A stretch of 64,000 bases of DNA from Eubacteriaceae bacterium CHKCI004 (GCA_900016875.1 FCNR01000042.1:47213-111212), one strand, 5' to 3'; numbered from the stretch's first letter, positions 17,994 to 28,112 are shown. Notes: generated from the letters alone by a model not told the origin. Translations and numbers: made by a program.

Positions 17994-20254
17994 TCGGACA
18001 GATACAGCTGTATTTTCTGCATGGCAGTCTGCACCGTATCCTCAAGACTCTGATTACCATTCAGATAAGCTTCGCCTTGTTCGATGATCTGTTCCCGAAC
18101 CACTGTATCAGTGACCGCAGCCGTATCCAGCGAGTCAATGATACCGGAGAGGGCTTTGACATCTTCCTCTGTCGGTACGGTCATATCCAGACTGATCATC
18201 TCTCCATCCTCATTGGAGAAAGCCATAGCGCCGCTGGCTCCTTCCTCCTGCTGCATGAGCGCCTCAAAAGCGGTGCGGTTTACAGGGAGACCGTTTCCAG
18301 ATACAGAGCCCACTTCCTCAGAAAATATGGTCTTAATAAAGGCTTTCGCCTCCTCAGCATGTGTGCTTTTACTGCTGATTCCGGCTGATAAATACGGAAT
18401 AAAAATCTTCTGCTCCTGATTATTGAAAAGACCATAAGAAAACGTCTTTCCTTTTGTCTGCTGGTTGACTGACAAAATAGCCATCAGATCGGCATCTGAA
18501 CCTATGGTTCCAAGATTTACGTCTATATCCCCGATGAACAAATCCAGAGTGCCGCTGCTGCCCACATTGGCAATCCCCTGTGTTTCCAGATCCAGAGCAT
18601 TTTCTTTGTCGCTGTCCGCGTCGTAAATGGTCTTCGCCGCTTCAAAAAATTTCTGAAGACCCGCCTGATCTACTTTTGCCCCGTCAATCCACCCGGCGCT
18701 GTCCGCATCGAACAAATAGCCCAGCAATGTCTTCGCCGAAAGATTAATGACCGGGTTATCGTTCCCGTTTTGCGCCAGAGATTGTATATGAGAAGCGAGA
18801 CCCTCAACTGTTCCGGCGGCGTCCACTGCCTGTTTCTCTCCCTCTACAAATGGCAGAAGGAAACGGGAAGGCAGTCCGTAATATTTTTCATCCTTTTTAT
18901 AAACTTCACAGAGATTTTCGAAGAGACTGCTGTCTTTTTTTATCTCTTCCGCCACATCGCTGATATCCATGAGCAGGCCCTTCTCAATGTAATTGTCCAC
19001 CGGCATGCCGTCCAGAATGATCACATCCGGCCCCTCTCCCGCCATGATATCGGAATTCAGGGTTCGCAGAGCATCATCGGCAGTCACAGCATTATCGCCG
19101 CTGCGGCCGATTTTCAGATTGACATAAATATCGGCGTGCTCTTTCTGAAAAGCAGAGATAGCCTGGCGGATTTCGGAAGAATCTTCCAGCGCATAGACGG
19201 TCAGCTCTTTATCCGGCACCGTGGAGGCGTCGGCGGAATAGGCGTATTTTAAAAGCACGTCTCTGTCTGATTCGTCCTTCGCCCACAGAAGAAATGTATC
19301 CTCATTGATATGGAACAGTTTCCGGAAACTCGTATTTGGATTGCCAAGGGAATTAAGTTCTCCGTTGACCATCTGCTCACTGACGCTTCCGCCGGTATTA
19401 TAGTGATAAATACCCTGATGACTGGCATAAAAAATATCATCGCCATCAGAATCGAAGACCATGGTCTTATCTCCTTGTACATAGGAATTGTCCGTATTTT
19501 CTTCTACAACGGCGTCCGGCAGCACGCTGTCCGCTCCGTTTTCTTCGGCGTCCGGCAGCAAAACATGTATTTCTCCTTCGGAAAAATAGAACAGACGGTT
19601 TCCGGAAGCATTAAATATCCTGGCATCGTCAGATGTTCCGGCCGTACCGGAAACTTCTCCGGTTTCTCCATTGATCCGATAAATATTTTGCTGTAAATCC
19701 AGCGCAAACAGGCTGCCGTCCTCCGTGAACTCTCCTTCTGAGACAAAATTACCAACGGATCCATCCTCGGACGATTCGGTGTCCTTCAGAGGAATGTCCA
19801 GTTTTCTGCCCTGACCGTCGGCGGCAAAAAGCCAGTTTTCCATAGAGGAACCGTCCGCTCCAAAGCCTCCGTTGACAAAAATCTTTCCGTCGGCGGAGAT
19901 GGCGGCAGCATAAGTAAACGGGCAGTTTGCGGCATCAAGCTCTTTTGGAAGAGCAATTTCTTCCCAGGAGCCTCCGTTATTTTTGGAAGAGAAAAGTTTT
20001 CTCTCTGCTCCATCTCCTGTGAGAGCCATCATCTCCAGAGAACCGTCCGAAAGACGCCCGATGGTCTCGACCATGGTGATATCCTCCGGCAGCGTCAGTT
20101 CCTCTTCCAGAAAACGGCCTTTCGCTGTTTCACCTGCTGAAGTACTTCCCTCTGGCGCGGCATTTCCGCAGCCTGTCAGGGATATTATAAGAAGAAGCAG
20201 ACATAGCAGCCATAAAAGCAATCTATGTCCCGAAAATCTACTGGTTACCTGCAT
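17990..20254 (-). CDS. solute-binding lipoprotein with N-terminal beta-propeller-like domain
   Basis: The 754-residue protein is about 300 residues longer than a normal CUT1 binding protein. The signal peptide ends in a lipobox (LIISLTGCGN). Residues about 50-340 are a repetitive beta-rich region with blade-like repeats (SSKNNGGSWEEI, AISADGKIFVNGG, FTEDGSLFALDL, DGDDIFYAS). Residues about 345-754 are a type-1 extracellular solute-binding fold (ELTVYALEDSSEIRQAISAF, GPDVIILDGMPVDNYIEKG). The propeller may hold or sense a glycan or protein at the surface. First gene of the five-gene operon. Confidence 0.85.
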   Translation of the reverse strand: MQVTSRFSGHRLLLWLLCLLLLIISLTGCGNAAPEGSTSAGETAKGRFLEEELTLPEDITMVETIGRLSDGSLEMMALTGDGAERKLFSSKNNGGSWEEIALPKELDAANCPFTYAAAISADGKIFVNGGFGADGSSMENWLFAADGQGRKLDIPLKDTESSEDGSVGNFVSEGEFTEDGSLFALDLQQNIYRINGETGEVSGTAGTSDDARIFNASGNRLFYFSEGEIHVLLPDAEENGADSVLPDAVVEENTDNSYVQGDKTMVFDSDGDDIFYASHQGIYHYNTGGSVSEQMVNGELNSLGNPNTSFRKLFHINEDTFLLWAKDESDRDVLLKYAYSADASTVPDKELTVYALEDSSEIRQAISAFQKEHADIYVNLKIGRSGDNAVTADDALRTLNSDIMAGEGPDVIILDGMPVDNYIEKGLLMDISDVAEEIKKDSSLFENLCEVYKKDEKYYGLPSRFLLPFVEGEKQAVDAAGTVEGLASHIQSLAQNGNDNPVINLSAKTLLGYLFDADSAGWIDGAKVDQAGLQKFFEAAKTIYDADSDKENALDLETQGIANVGSSGTLDLFIGDIDVNLGTIGSDADLMAILSVNQQTKGKTFSYGLFNNQEQKIFIPYLSAGISSKSTHAEEAKAFIKTIFSEEVGSVSGNGLPVNRTAFEALMQQEEGASGAMAFSNEDGEMISLDMTVPTEEDVKALSGIIDSLDTAAVTDTVVREQIIEQGEAYLNGNQSLEDTVQTAMQKIQLYLSE

Positions 20255-20300
20255 GTATAAGCACCTCCTGAAATGTTATGCCGTTATCTTAGCACAGCAG

Positions 20301-20376
20301 TCTCTATTTTTTCTCTAAAAGAGTCTCTAATTATTGTCAGGTTTTAGAGATAGTTTAGAGAAAAATGTGGTATCAT
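20301..20376. promoter_or_regulatory. TTTAGAGA direct-repeat cluster between divergent operons
   Basis: TTTAGAGA occurs twice in tandem on the plus strand (20343-20350 and 20354-20361, 11-bp period) and the complement TCTCTA(A) three times (20301, 20312, 20324, 11-12-bp period). The period of about one helical turn is typical of OmpR-family response-regulator sites. A TATCAT -10 element follows at 20371-20376. The cluster sits between the binding-protein operon (minus) and the response-regulator gene (plus), so both could be controlled together. Confidence 0.6.
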
Positions 20377-20415
20377 ACCAATGTTTTGTGAAATAAAAAC
20401 AGAAAGGGAAAAGCT

Positions 20416-21084
20416 ATGAGAATTCTGTTAATTGAAGATGATAAAAATCTCTGTGACACATTGAAATATCAGCTGGAACAGGAAGGCATCCTGGTAGATG
20501 CCTGCACCGACGGGCTGGATGGGCTGCACTATATGAAAGAAGACGCTCATGACATGGTGCTTCTGGATCGGATGCTTCCCACCATGAACGGCCTGCAGGT
20601 ACTGAGGCGGGCCAGGGAAGCGCAGATAAAAACACCGGTCATCATGATCACCGCTCTGGGAGAGCTTTATGATAAAGTGGAGGGGCTGGACAGCGGAGCG
20701 GACGATTATATCGTAAAGCCCTTTGAATTTCCGGAACTTCTCGCCCGAATTCACTCTCTTTCCCGCCGCAGCGGCCAGTGGGAAGCCGGCGATTGTCTCT
20801 CTTATAAAGATATCAGTTATGATGCAGTGCTCCGCAAGCTGCAAAAGGGACGGCAGCAGATTCTTCTTTCCCGGAGAGAAGGCTCACTGCTGGAATTTTT
20901 TATCCGCAACGCCGGACAGACTCTGCCACGCAGCCTGCTGCTCTCCCGGGTATGGGGACCGGACGCAGAGGTGGAAGACGGCAATCTCGATAATTATGTA
21001 CATTTTCTCCGCCGCCGGTTAAAAACTGTAAACAGTGAAGTATCCTTGATCACCGTGCGGGGCGTCGGTTATGTGCTGGAATAA
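20416..21084 (+). CDS. OmpR/PhoB-family response regulator
   Basis: The 222-residue protein has a receiver domain with acidic pocket (LLIEDDKNL), the phospho-acceptor Asp in DMVLLDRMLPTMNG, a conserved Thr/Ser and Lys (YIVKPFEFPELLAR), and a C-terminal winged helix (SLLEFFIRNAGQTLPRSLLL, TVRGVGYVLE). It is followed 35 bp later by its kinase. The direct-repeat cluster upstream is the likely binding site for autoregulation and for the divergent transporter operon. Confidence 0.95.
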   Translation: MRILLIEDDKNLCDTLKYQLEQEGILVDACTDGLDGLHYMKEDAHDMVLLDRMLPTMNGLQVLRRAREAQIKTPVIMITALGELYDKVEGLDSGADDYIVKPFEFPELLARIHSLSRRSGQWEAGDCLSYKDISYDAVLRKLQKGRQQILLSRREGSLLEFFIRNAGQTLPRSLLLSRVWGPDAEVEDGNLDNYVHFLRRRLKTVNSEVSLITVRGVGYVLE

Positions 21085-21119
21085 ATCAGATATATTCTGG
21101 AATGAAAAGAGGAGAATCC

Positions 21120-22439
21120 ATGAAACAGAATAAGGACAGAAAGAAAAATATTTATCAGAAATTTCACTGGAAACTGACGCTTTTTGCCACGGTGGTGACC
21201 GGCTGTATCCTCGTGGGCGCCACCCTTCTCTGCCTGTCTCTTTCTGAGCGGGAACTGGAAAGAAATCAATACATTTCTTTCTTAAATAATGTCAATACCA
21301 CCTTGTCCCACATGGAAAATCAGGCAGTCGTCAGCCACCAGTGGCTGTCCCGTCTGGAAGCCAGCTGTCAGTTTATGATTCAGATTTATGATAACGGTAC
21401 TCCCCTTTATTATCAGCAGCTGCACCATTCCGGAGGAGAGCTTTCTGTGATGGAAAAAGCTTCTGCGCTGGCAAGAGAAGAACATGGTATGGATATTTTT
21501 GCCGCGCCTTCTTCCGATAAACTGCTGCATCACGTGGAATACGCCATGGAAGATGCCGGCGTCACCTATTATGCCAGCGCCGCCACTCTTCCCATGGAAA
21601 AGGGATATCTTGGGATTCTTCTTCTCCATTCCACGGAAAATCTTCAGAAAGACATGCAGAAACAACGCCTGATTTTCCTGCTGGCTGATTTGGGCGCTGT
21701 GACGGTTCTTTTTCTCTTTTTCTGGTTTTTTACTGGACGGCTGATCCGGCCGCTCATGGAAAGCCGGGCGAGACAAACCCGGTTTATCTCCGCCGCTTCC
21801 CACGAGCTTCGGGCGCCTCTGACAGTGATCATGTCCGCTCTGTCAGCCCTCGAGACGGCATCAGGAAACGACAGGCAAAGATTTATTGCCATGATGCAGT
21901 CGGAAGGCAAACGAATGTCACGTCTCATTGAGGATATGCTGTTTCTTGCCGGTTCTGACGCCAGATCCTGGAGATTCTCCATGGAGGAAACTGAACTTGA
22001 TACTCTTATCCTTGACGTATTTGAAAAGTATGAGACTGCGGCTGCAAAAACAAAACGGCAGCTCACCGTCCGTCTTCCGGAACAGGAGCTGCCGCCCTGT
22101 CTGTGCGATCCACAAAGAATCACGCAGGTACTATCTATACTTATTGATAACGCCCTCTCCTACACGCCGGAGGACAGCCGTATCACCCTTTCTCTGTCTG
22201 CATCCGAACACCAGTTTCTGCTGAATGTCAGCGACAACGGTCCCGGCATCCCTGACGAGAATAAAGAAAAGGTCTTTGAGCGATTTTACCGGGCCGAGGA
22301 CTCCCGGACCGGCAAAGAACATTTCGGTCTGGGACTCTGCATCGCCAGAGAAATTGTCGAAGCCCACGGCGGGCGCATTCAGGTGACCGACAACGTTCCA
22401 CAAGGAGCCGTATTCTCGATCATGCTGCCAGACACATGA
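21120..22439 (+). CDS. sensor histidine kinase
   Basis: About 439 residues. TM1 (LTLFATVVTGCILVGATLL) and TM2 (FLLADLGAVTVLFLFFWFF) enclose an extracellular sensor of about 115 residues. The cytoplasmic part has the H-box SAASHELRAPLTVI, N-box LIDNALSYTPED, G1 DNGPGIPDENK and G2 GLGLCIAREIVE. It would phosphorylate the upstream regulator. ATG 21120 follows GAGGAGAATCC. The sensed signal is unknown; neighbouring transporters suggest a glycan, peptide or antimicrobial. Confidence 0.94.
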   Translation: MKQNKDRKKNIYQKFHWKLTLFATVVTGCILVGATLLCLSLSERELERNQYISFLNNVNTTLSHMENQAVVSHQWLSRLEASCQFMIQIYDNGTPLYYQQLHHSGGELSVMEKASALAREEHGMDIFAAPSSDKLLHHVEYAMEDAGVTYYASAATLPMEKGYLGILLLHSTENLQKDMQKQRLIFLLADLGAVTVLFLFFWFFTGRLIRPLMESRARQTRFISAASHELRAPLTVIMSALSALETASGNDRQRFIAMMQSEGKRMSRLIEDMLFLAGSDARSWRFSMEETELDTLILDVFEKYETAAAKTKRQLTVRLPEQELPPCLCDPQRITQVLSILIDNALSYTPEDSRITLSLSASEHQFLLNVSDNGPGIPDENKEKVFERFYRAEDSRTGKEHFGLGLCIAREIVEAHGGRIQVTDNVPQGAVFSIMLPDT

Positions 22440-22456
22440 AAAATATATTCAGCTTA

Positions 22457-23566
22457 TTACCGCGGCCAGCGATCTCTGGCCACAGGAAACTCAGCAAATG
22501 GCTCATGGGGTTCCGTCTGATACCAGTAAGCCACCGTCGCCACATCATCCTGCCGCTCAAAAAGTCCACCGTGACCAACGCCGATCTGCTGCAGAGTTAC
22601 TTTGAGTTCTTCCTCAAAGCAGATCGGGTCCAGGATGTGCCAGCGGTACAGACCGCGCATCGGCATACAGTCATCATTGTGGTAATCGTTGTGAATCAGA
22701 TCGTCCTGTCTGGAATAGTAAGGATAGCCCATATACGGCATAGAATAATTCTGTTCTACCGTTTTACCGTTGATCTGGCGGGCAAAACTCCAGGAACCGC
22801 CGAAATAATCCTCTGTTCCCGTACCACAGATGGTCGGATACTCTTCATCACCGTCCAGATAGAACTTTACTTCGCCTTCTCCCCACCAGTATCTCTCCAG
22901 AGTGGTGAGCGCCAGATATGTACCCACATAATGTCCGCTGCCACGGACGCCGTCGAGAATCACATAATCCTCCGCTTTTTTTGTGATTTCCTGCCGCCGC
23001 CACTGGGCATGAAAATAGCAGATATCCTCCGGAAGTTCTTCGCAGAGACCGTAATCAATCTGATAGAAAAAAGCAGGAATGGCGTTGGCATGCTGATTTT
23101 CCAGTGTGATCTTTGCTTTCTTTCTGAAAGGCATTGGAAAATAACAATTGAATCCCCGGTTGGGAGCTACGGCCACAGGAAGGGAATTGACGATGCATTC
23201 CCTTCCAAAGCCACAGCAGAAGAAATCGCCCAGAGGCGTTTCCACCGAAGGCTCTTCTTCCCCGTCCCAGTACATCCGAAGCACCAGATCTCTCAGCACA
23301 AAGCAGTCCGCATCGCTGGTTTTGTTATCCACCGTAATCCAGATGTGTTGAATTACACCCGGGCCTTTAATGTCCGCCAAGGTGACCGTCGCCCCGGAAG
23401 GAATATCCTTCAGACACGGGCTGCCTTTCCTGGAAGGGCCCAGCGGGCTTGCCGCTCTGCCGCCCTTTCCCTTTTCTCCAGTTGGATTTTCCGCATTGAT
23501 GGCGCGGCTTTTCATATGTTTCGCCAGAGGAAGCGCGCCAAGACCGCCAAAATAGTTGTACATCAT
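22457..23566 (-). CDS. DUF2961 / glycoside hydrolase family 172 enzyme
   Basis: The 369-residue protein has the conserved GH172 segments: GPGVIQHIWITVDN, LRMYWDGEEEPSVETPLGDF, NCYFPMPF, VKFYLDGDEEYPTICGTGTE and DYFGGSW (acidic active-site pairs). GH172 members cleave or rearrange fructofuranosyl or arabinofuranosyl linkages. It has no signal peptide, so it should be cytosolic, acting on imported oligosaccharides. The neighbouring sugar-type ABC permeases could supply them. It is convergent with the histidine kinase gene. Confidence 0.88.
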   Translation of the reverse strand: MMYNYFGGLGALPLAKHMKSRAINAENPTGEKGKGGRAASPLGPSRKGSPCLKDIPSGATVTLADIKGPGVIQHIWITVDNKTSDADCFVLRDLVLRMYWDGEEEPSVETPLGDFFCCGFGRECIVNSLPVAVAPNRGFNCYFPMPFRKKAKITLENQHANAIPAFFYQIDYGLCEELPEDICYFHAQWRRQEITKKAEDYVILDGVRGSGHYVGTYLALTTLERYWWGEGEVKFYLDGDEEYPTICGTGTEDYFGGSWSFARQINGKTVEQNYSMPYMGYPYYSRQDDLIHNDYHNDDCMPMRGLYRWHILDPICFEEELKVTLQQIGVGHGGLFERQDDVATVAYWYQTEPHEPFAEFPVARDRWPR

Positions 23567-23672
23567 ACATTTCTCCTTTTATATTTTCTGCGGCGGCAGA
23601 TGAGCCAAAACACCTGTGTGCCGCTTTACATTTTCCATACAGCGGGGTGATTCCCTAGATTCCCGCTATGCG

Positions 23673-26600
23673 TTACTCGGTCCGCAGCGCCAGTACCGGA
23701 TCGCTCTTCGCCGCCTTCTTTGACGGGATCAGTCCGCCGAGAAGAGTCAGACCAACACTTAAAAGAATCAGAATAACGGCAGGAACCGGTGACAAAACGG
23801 CATTAATATCGTTGCTGCCTGCCAATTGATGGATAAGCGCATTTCCCGGAATCAGAATGAGCAGCGTAAGTCCAATGCCCATTAAACCGGCGCACAGCCC
23901 GATAATAAATGTCTCCGCATTAAATACCTGCGAAATATTTCTTTTGGAAGCACCGATAGCCCGCAGTATACCAATCTCTTTTTTTCGTTCCAGCACACTG
24001 ATATAGGTGATGACGCCGATCATGATGGAAGACACGATCAGGGAAATCGCCACAAAGGCAATGAGCACATAGCTGATGATATCCACGATATCCGTCACCG
24101 AAGACATGAGCGTGCCGACCATATCCGTATAGGTGATGACCTGTTCATCCTTTCCTTCCGATTCCATCTGACTGTTATAATTGTCCAGAATATCCACCAC
24201 ATGTTCTTTACTTTCAAAATCCACCGGATAAATATCTATACCGCTCGGCTCGGCAAAATCCGCATAACCAAGAGTCCGGAGATTATTTTCATATGTAGCG
24301 CTCTGTGCCGCGCTCATGGATGTCATCAGTTCAGATAATTCATCAAAATCCATATTCATGGAAAAAGCATTGGCAAAAGCGTCGCCGTCAATATTCATCA
24401 TATCTCCCATACCACTTCCAAGCTGTGACATCATCTGCTGCATGGCATTGCCCATATTAGCGCCAATCTGATTCATAATCTGAGTCATAACGGCGTTCAT
24501 CAGTGTCTGAATATCATCGGAATATTCGTCTGTCAGGTCATTCGTCGCTTTTTTTACTGCCCTGGTCAGATTCTTCTGCAGCTTTCCGGTATCAATCATA
24601 TCAAGAAGCCCGGAATTTAACTGCTGCTGTGCATTGTCCGTCCCCAGATAATCTTTAAAATATTTACCGATATCCGCCGGATTCGGCATTCCATTTTGTG
24701 AAGCATATGCTTCATATCCGGCTGAAAGATCTTCTGCCAGTGCTCGGAGCTGTTCCTGTGAAACTGTGATATTTCCGTTTTTATCAATGACCTCACTGCC
24801 CCAGTCGCTCAATATCCTGCTGCCGGCATCCGTCTGCAGATACTCCAGTAAATATTCGTCAAACTTATCAGGGTCCGTATAGCCTTTGTCCGCAGCATAT
24901 TTCTGATAACCGGCCAGCACCTCTCTAAATAAGTTTTTCATATCTTCATCTGACACGGAAAATGTACCATTTTGTGCCAGTATATTCATCAAATTCTCAT
25001 TAATGATCTCTCTGGCGCTGTCCGTACTCAGGTAATTCATGAAATATTGTCCCAGATTGGCGTAATCAGCTTCCGGATGGGAAGAAATGTACTCCAGATA
25101 ACCCTCCAGGAGCCTGGACGCCAGACCATTGAATTCATCTGTAGAAACCTTCATATCCACACCGTCAAACAAACCGTCCAGATCCAGGTCTTTCATCTCA
25201 GGTAGTTTAAAATTCATCTTATTCGGATCCAGCATTTTTGTCAGGTCAATGGAGCCTCCGCTGCTTCCGAACATGTCGGACATATCAAATTCTCCGGCGC
25301 CTCCAAACAGGGAATCCATATCAAAATTGAAAATATCTTTAAACGCATCTTCATTGACCGTGAACATGGAATCCATATTAAAATCTTTGTTTTTTCCGGT
25401 TTTTCCAAATTTCTTTCCAGTAAATATGTTTTTCTTTTTATGTGCAAGCTGTTCCTTTACAATCTCGCTGCCGGCAGCATTTTCCACCACATGCTTTGTA
25501 AGAGACGGCGGGTAGGCGATGCCTGCATTGAGAAGCAGACCTTTGGCGTCCTCCGCCGGCTGCACAATGCCGACCACCTGGATATCTTCTCCGTCCGCCA
25601 CCAGCTTTTTCATATATTTTTTATTGTCTGATTTATCTGTCCAGACTTCGTAATCTTCATCATATTCATAAGAGTCCGCACTGTTGACCAGTTTAAACGT
25701 TGTCCCCAGAATATCCTCGTAGGAATAGGAACCCATATCTCCCGGCGTCTCCACGGTTTCCTCATCAATAAATTGCTGAATCATATCGTCAAGCTCCACC
25801 GCATCACGAAGTCCCAGTGTATAAAGCATAAAATCGCTGATACTTCCATCGGAAGTCAGAACTACAACACATTCATTATAATTTTCCGGCCATCGCCCCG
25901 CCTTTACCTCATACTGATTCTCATAAAGGCTGGTATTTTCCGGCATCTCATAAAATACATCGGTTCCCATCATGGAAGACATCATACTGTTGGAGCCCAT
26001 AGAGGATCCAAAACCCAGCGCCTCAAAAGACTTATCCGGATTCACCTGACGGATCTTTGTCTTTCCGTCTTTCTCCTCCTGACGGAAAATCTGCGGCGTC
26101 ACATTATAAGAATATTCCACCGCACTGGTATAATCCTCTATGCCGCTTTCTCCGCTGTCCAGATAAGTTTTCAAAGATTTTAAGTCGTTGGAATCCATGG
26201 TTGAAAACATATCTGATACCATCTCAATGACATTGACCTCTCCCTGTTCCTCATCTTTCTGCCCGGAATCTGCTCCGGTCATCATCATCGAGGAAAGATC
26301 AAAACCCGTGCTCTGAATCTGCAGCGGATACTGCGATAACGTATCCGTCTCCACGCTTTTAATATAATCATTGACACCGGTAGAAAGAGCAAGTATCAGG
26401 GAGATGCCTATAATTCCGATGGAACCGGCAAAAGAGGTCAGCAATGTCCGGGCCTTTTTGGTCCGAAGATTATTAAAACTCAGGGACAATGCCGTCAACA
26501 AAGACATGGACGACTTCCCCATGTTTTTATGCTTCAGCTCTTCCTGTTTTGTTTCTTCTATTATAAATGGATTACTGTCAGAACGGATTTTTCCATCCCT

Positions 26601-27239
26601 CAGATTCACAATACGGGTGGCGTACTGCTCCGCCAGCTCCGGATTATGAGTGACCATGACCACCAGACGGTCTTTGGCCACCTCCTGAAGCAGATCCATC
26701 ACCTGCACACTGGTATTGCTGTCCAGCGCGCCTGTCGGTTCGTCGGCCAGCAAAATATCAGGATCATTGACCAGCGCCCTCGCGATTGCCACACGCTGCA
26801 TCTGCCCGCCGGAAAGCTGATTAGGCTTCTTATGTACCTGCTCTCCAAGTCCTACTTTTGTGAGAGCCTGAATGGCCCTCTCTCTTCTCTCGCTTTTTCC
26901 CACACCGGAGATAGTCAATGCCAGTTCCACATTGGAAAGAATTGTCTGATGTGGTATCAGATTATAACTTTGAAACACAAAACCAATGGTATGATTCCGA
27001 TAGGAATCCCAGTCTCTGTCCTTATATTTTTTTGTGGAAATCCCATTAATAATCAGATTACCGCTGTCGTACCGGTCAAGACCGCCAATGATATTAAGAA
27101 GTGTCGTCTTACCGGAGCCGCTGGGACCCAGGATTGCCACAAACTCATTATCCCGGAGATTTAAATCCACATGATCCAGTGCCTTCTGGACCAGATCTCC
27201 CGTCCTGTACTCTTTACAGAGCTGTCTGACTTGAAGCAT
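23673..27239 (-). CDS. one-piece MacB-like ABC exporter (ATPase fused to FtsX-type permease with giant extracellular domain)
   Basis: The 1188-residue protein starts with a complete ATPase (residues about 1-230: Walker A GPSGSGKTTLLNIIGG, signature LSGGQMQRVAIARAL, Walker B LLADEPTGALD). A first transmembrane helix (about 267-290) is followed by an extracellular domain of about 700 residues, with Met/Asp-rich repeats in its middle. Three C-terminal helices form the FtsX domain (ISYVLIAFVAISLIVSSIM, RKKEIGILRAIGASKRNI). Such Gram-positive transporters export or extract peptides and lipids or protect from antimicrobials. The extracellular domain is far larger than in E. coli MacB. Confidence 0.9.
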   Translation of the reverse strand: MLQVRQLCKEYRTGDLVQKALDHVDLNLRDNEFVAILGPSGSGKTTLLNIIGGLDRYDSGNLIINGISTKKYKDRDWDSYRNHTIGFVFQSYNLIPHQTILSNVELALTISGVGKSERRERAIQALTKVGLGEQVHKKPNQLSGGQMQRVAIARALVNDPDILLADEPTGALDSNTSVQVMDLLQEVAKDRLVVMVTHNPELAEQYATRIVNLRDGKIRSDSNPFIIEETKQEELKHKNMGKSSMSLLTALSLSFNNLRTKKARTLLTSFAGSIGIIGISLILALSTGVNDYIKSVETDTLSQYPLQIQSTGFDLSSMMMTGADSGQKDEEQGEVNVIEMVSDMFSTMDSNDLKSLKTYLDSGESGIEDYTSAVEYSYNVTPQIFRQEEKDGKTKIRQVNPDKSFEALGFGSSMGSNSMMSSMMGTDVFYEMPENTSLYENQYEVKAGRWPENYNECVVVLTSDGSISDFMLYTLGLRDAVELDDMIQQFIDEETVETPGDMGSYSYEDILGTTFKLVNSADSYEYDEDYEVWTDKSDNKKYMKKLVADGEDIQVVGIVQPAEDAKGLLLNAGIAYPPSLTKHVVENAAGSEIVKEQLAHKKKNIFTGKKFGKTGKNKDFNMDSMFTVNEDAFKDIFNFDMDSLFGGAGEFDMSDMFGSSGGSIDLTKMLDPNKMNFKLPEMKDLDLDGLFDGVDMKVSTDEFNGLASRLLEGYLEYISSHPEADYANLGQYFMNYLSTDSAREIINENLMNILAQNGTFSVSDEDMKNLFREVLAGYQKYAADKGYTDPDKFDEYLLEYLQTDAGSRILSDWGSEVIDKNGNITVSQEQLRALAEDLSAGYEAYASQNGMPNPADIGKYFKDYLGTDNAQQQLNSGLLDMIDTGKLQKNLTRAVKKATNDLTDEYSDDIQTLMNAVMTQIMNQIGANMGNAMQQMMSQLGSGMGDMMNIDGDAFANAFSMNMDFDELSELMTSMSAAQSATYENNLRTLGYADFAEPSGIDIYPVDFESKEHVVDILDNYNSQMESEGKDEQVITYTDMVGTLMSSVTDIVDIISYVLIAFVAISLIVSSIMIGVITYISVLERKKEIGILRAIGASKRNISQVFNAETFIIGLCAGLMGIGLTLLILIPGNALIHQLAGSNDINAVLSPVPAVILILLSVGLTLLGGLIPSKKAAKSDPVLALRTE

Positions 27240-27365
27240 TCTGCTTAATTCCCCTCTTTCTGTCTTTACATTTTCTGTTATCGGATCACAATCCCTTTCA
27301 GGAAAACAAACATTCCATATATATTCGAGCTCTCCGGAAAAAATACATTTCTTCCCGCTGACACC

Positions 27366-27818
27366 CTAAAAACCCAGATACTGCAGAAAACCGGCGCATC
27401 CCCGGATCAGATCCTCATACGTCTCGTCAAAATTACCGGTATACCACGGATCTGCGATCTCCCGCCGCTCTCCGGCGTATTCCAGAAGCATATGAACCTT
27501 ATTCTCCGGATCCCGTCTGATAATTCTTATGATATTGCGCACATTCCACTCATCCATGCAGATCAGATAATCAAACGCATCGTAATCCTCTCTTGTCAGC
27601 TGTCTTGCCCGGCGCCGCTCATTGGGAATCCCCATTTCATCCAGCTTTCGCTTGGCGCCCGGGTGCAGGGAGCGGCCGATTTCCTCCGTGCTGGTGGCGC
27701 AGGATTCAATATAAAACTCATCTTCCAGGCCCTTCTGCCTGATCATATCTTTTAAAATGAATTCGCACATTGGTGATCTGCAGATATTGCCGTGGCAGAT
27801 CGCTAATACTCTAATCAT
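27366..27818 (-). CDS. low-molecular-weight protein tyrosine phosphatase
   Basis: About 150 residues. The N-terminal P-loop C-H-G-N-I-C-R-S fits CX5R-S, and the general-acid Asp is in the C-terminal part (IADPWYTGNFDETYEDL, DPWY). It hydrolyses phosphotyrosine on proteins, in Firmicutes often linked to exopolysaccharide or stress control; no kinase gene is beside it. ATG 27818 follows GGGAGGAATATTTATAT; a longer in-frame start at 27857 is upstream of that ribosome binding site. Confidence 0.93.
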   Translation of the reverse strand: MIRVLAICHGNICRSPMCEFILKDMIRQKGLEDEFYIESCATSTEEIGRSLHPGAKRKLDEMGIPNERRRARQLTREDYDAFDYLICMDEWNVRNIIRIIRRDPENKVHMLLEYAGERREIADPWYTGNFDETYEDLIRGCAGFLQYLGF

Positions 27819-28112
27819 ATATAAATATTCCTCCCGATAGCAATTGTTCCTGCCCATTAGACAACAGGAACCTAAACTTTATCTAAACTGCGCGCCGAAA
27901 GAACGTTATTTTCTCACCCGCCGCGCTCTATTACAGTATACTGAAGTATAGCATATATTAAAAAAGAGTTCCAATCATTTTAGGAAAGAATCCCGGTGGA
28001 ATATTCTGTAAAGGAAAAAGCCGGATCATGCCAAACAGTGTGGAGAAAGATATAAAGAATGCCAGAAAAGCCAAAGCAATAGAAATAAGGGCCGCCCAGT
28101 TTTTTTGCAATG

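Noticed and set aside
22436..23650. 404-codon plus-strand frame
   Set aside because: Fully antisense to the GH172 gene, whose motifs are clear; no ribosome binding site and no family resemblance.
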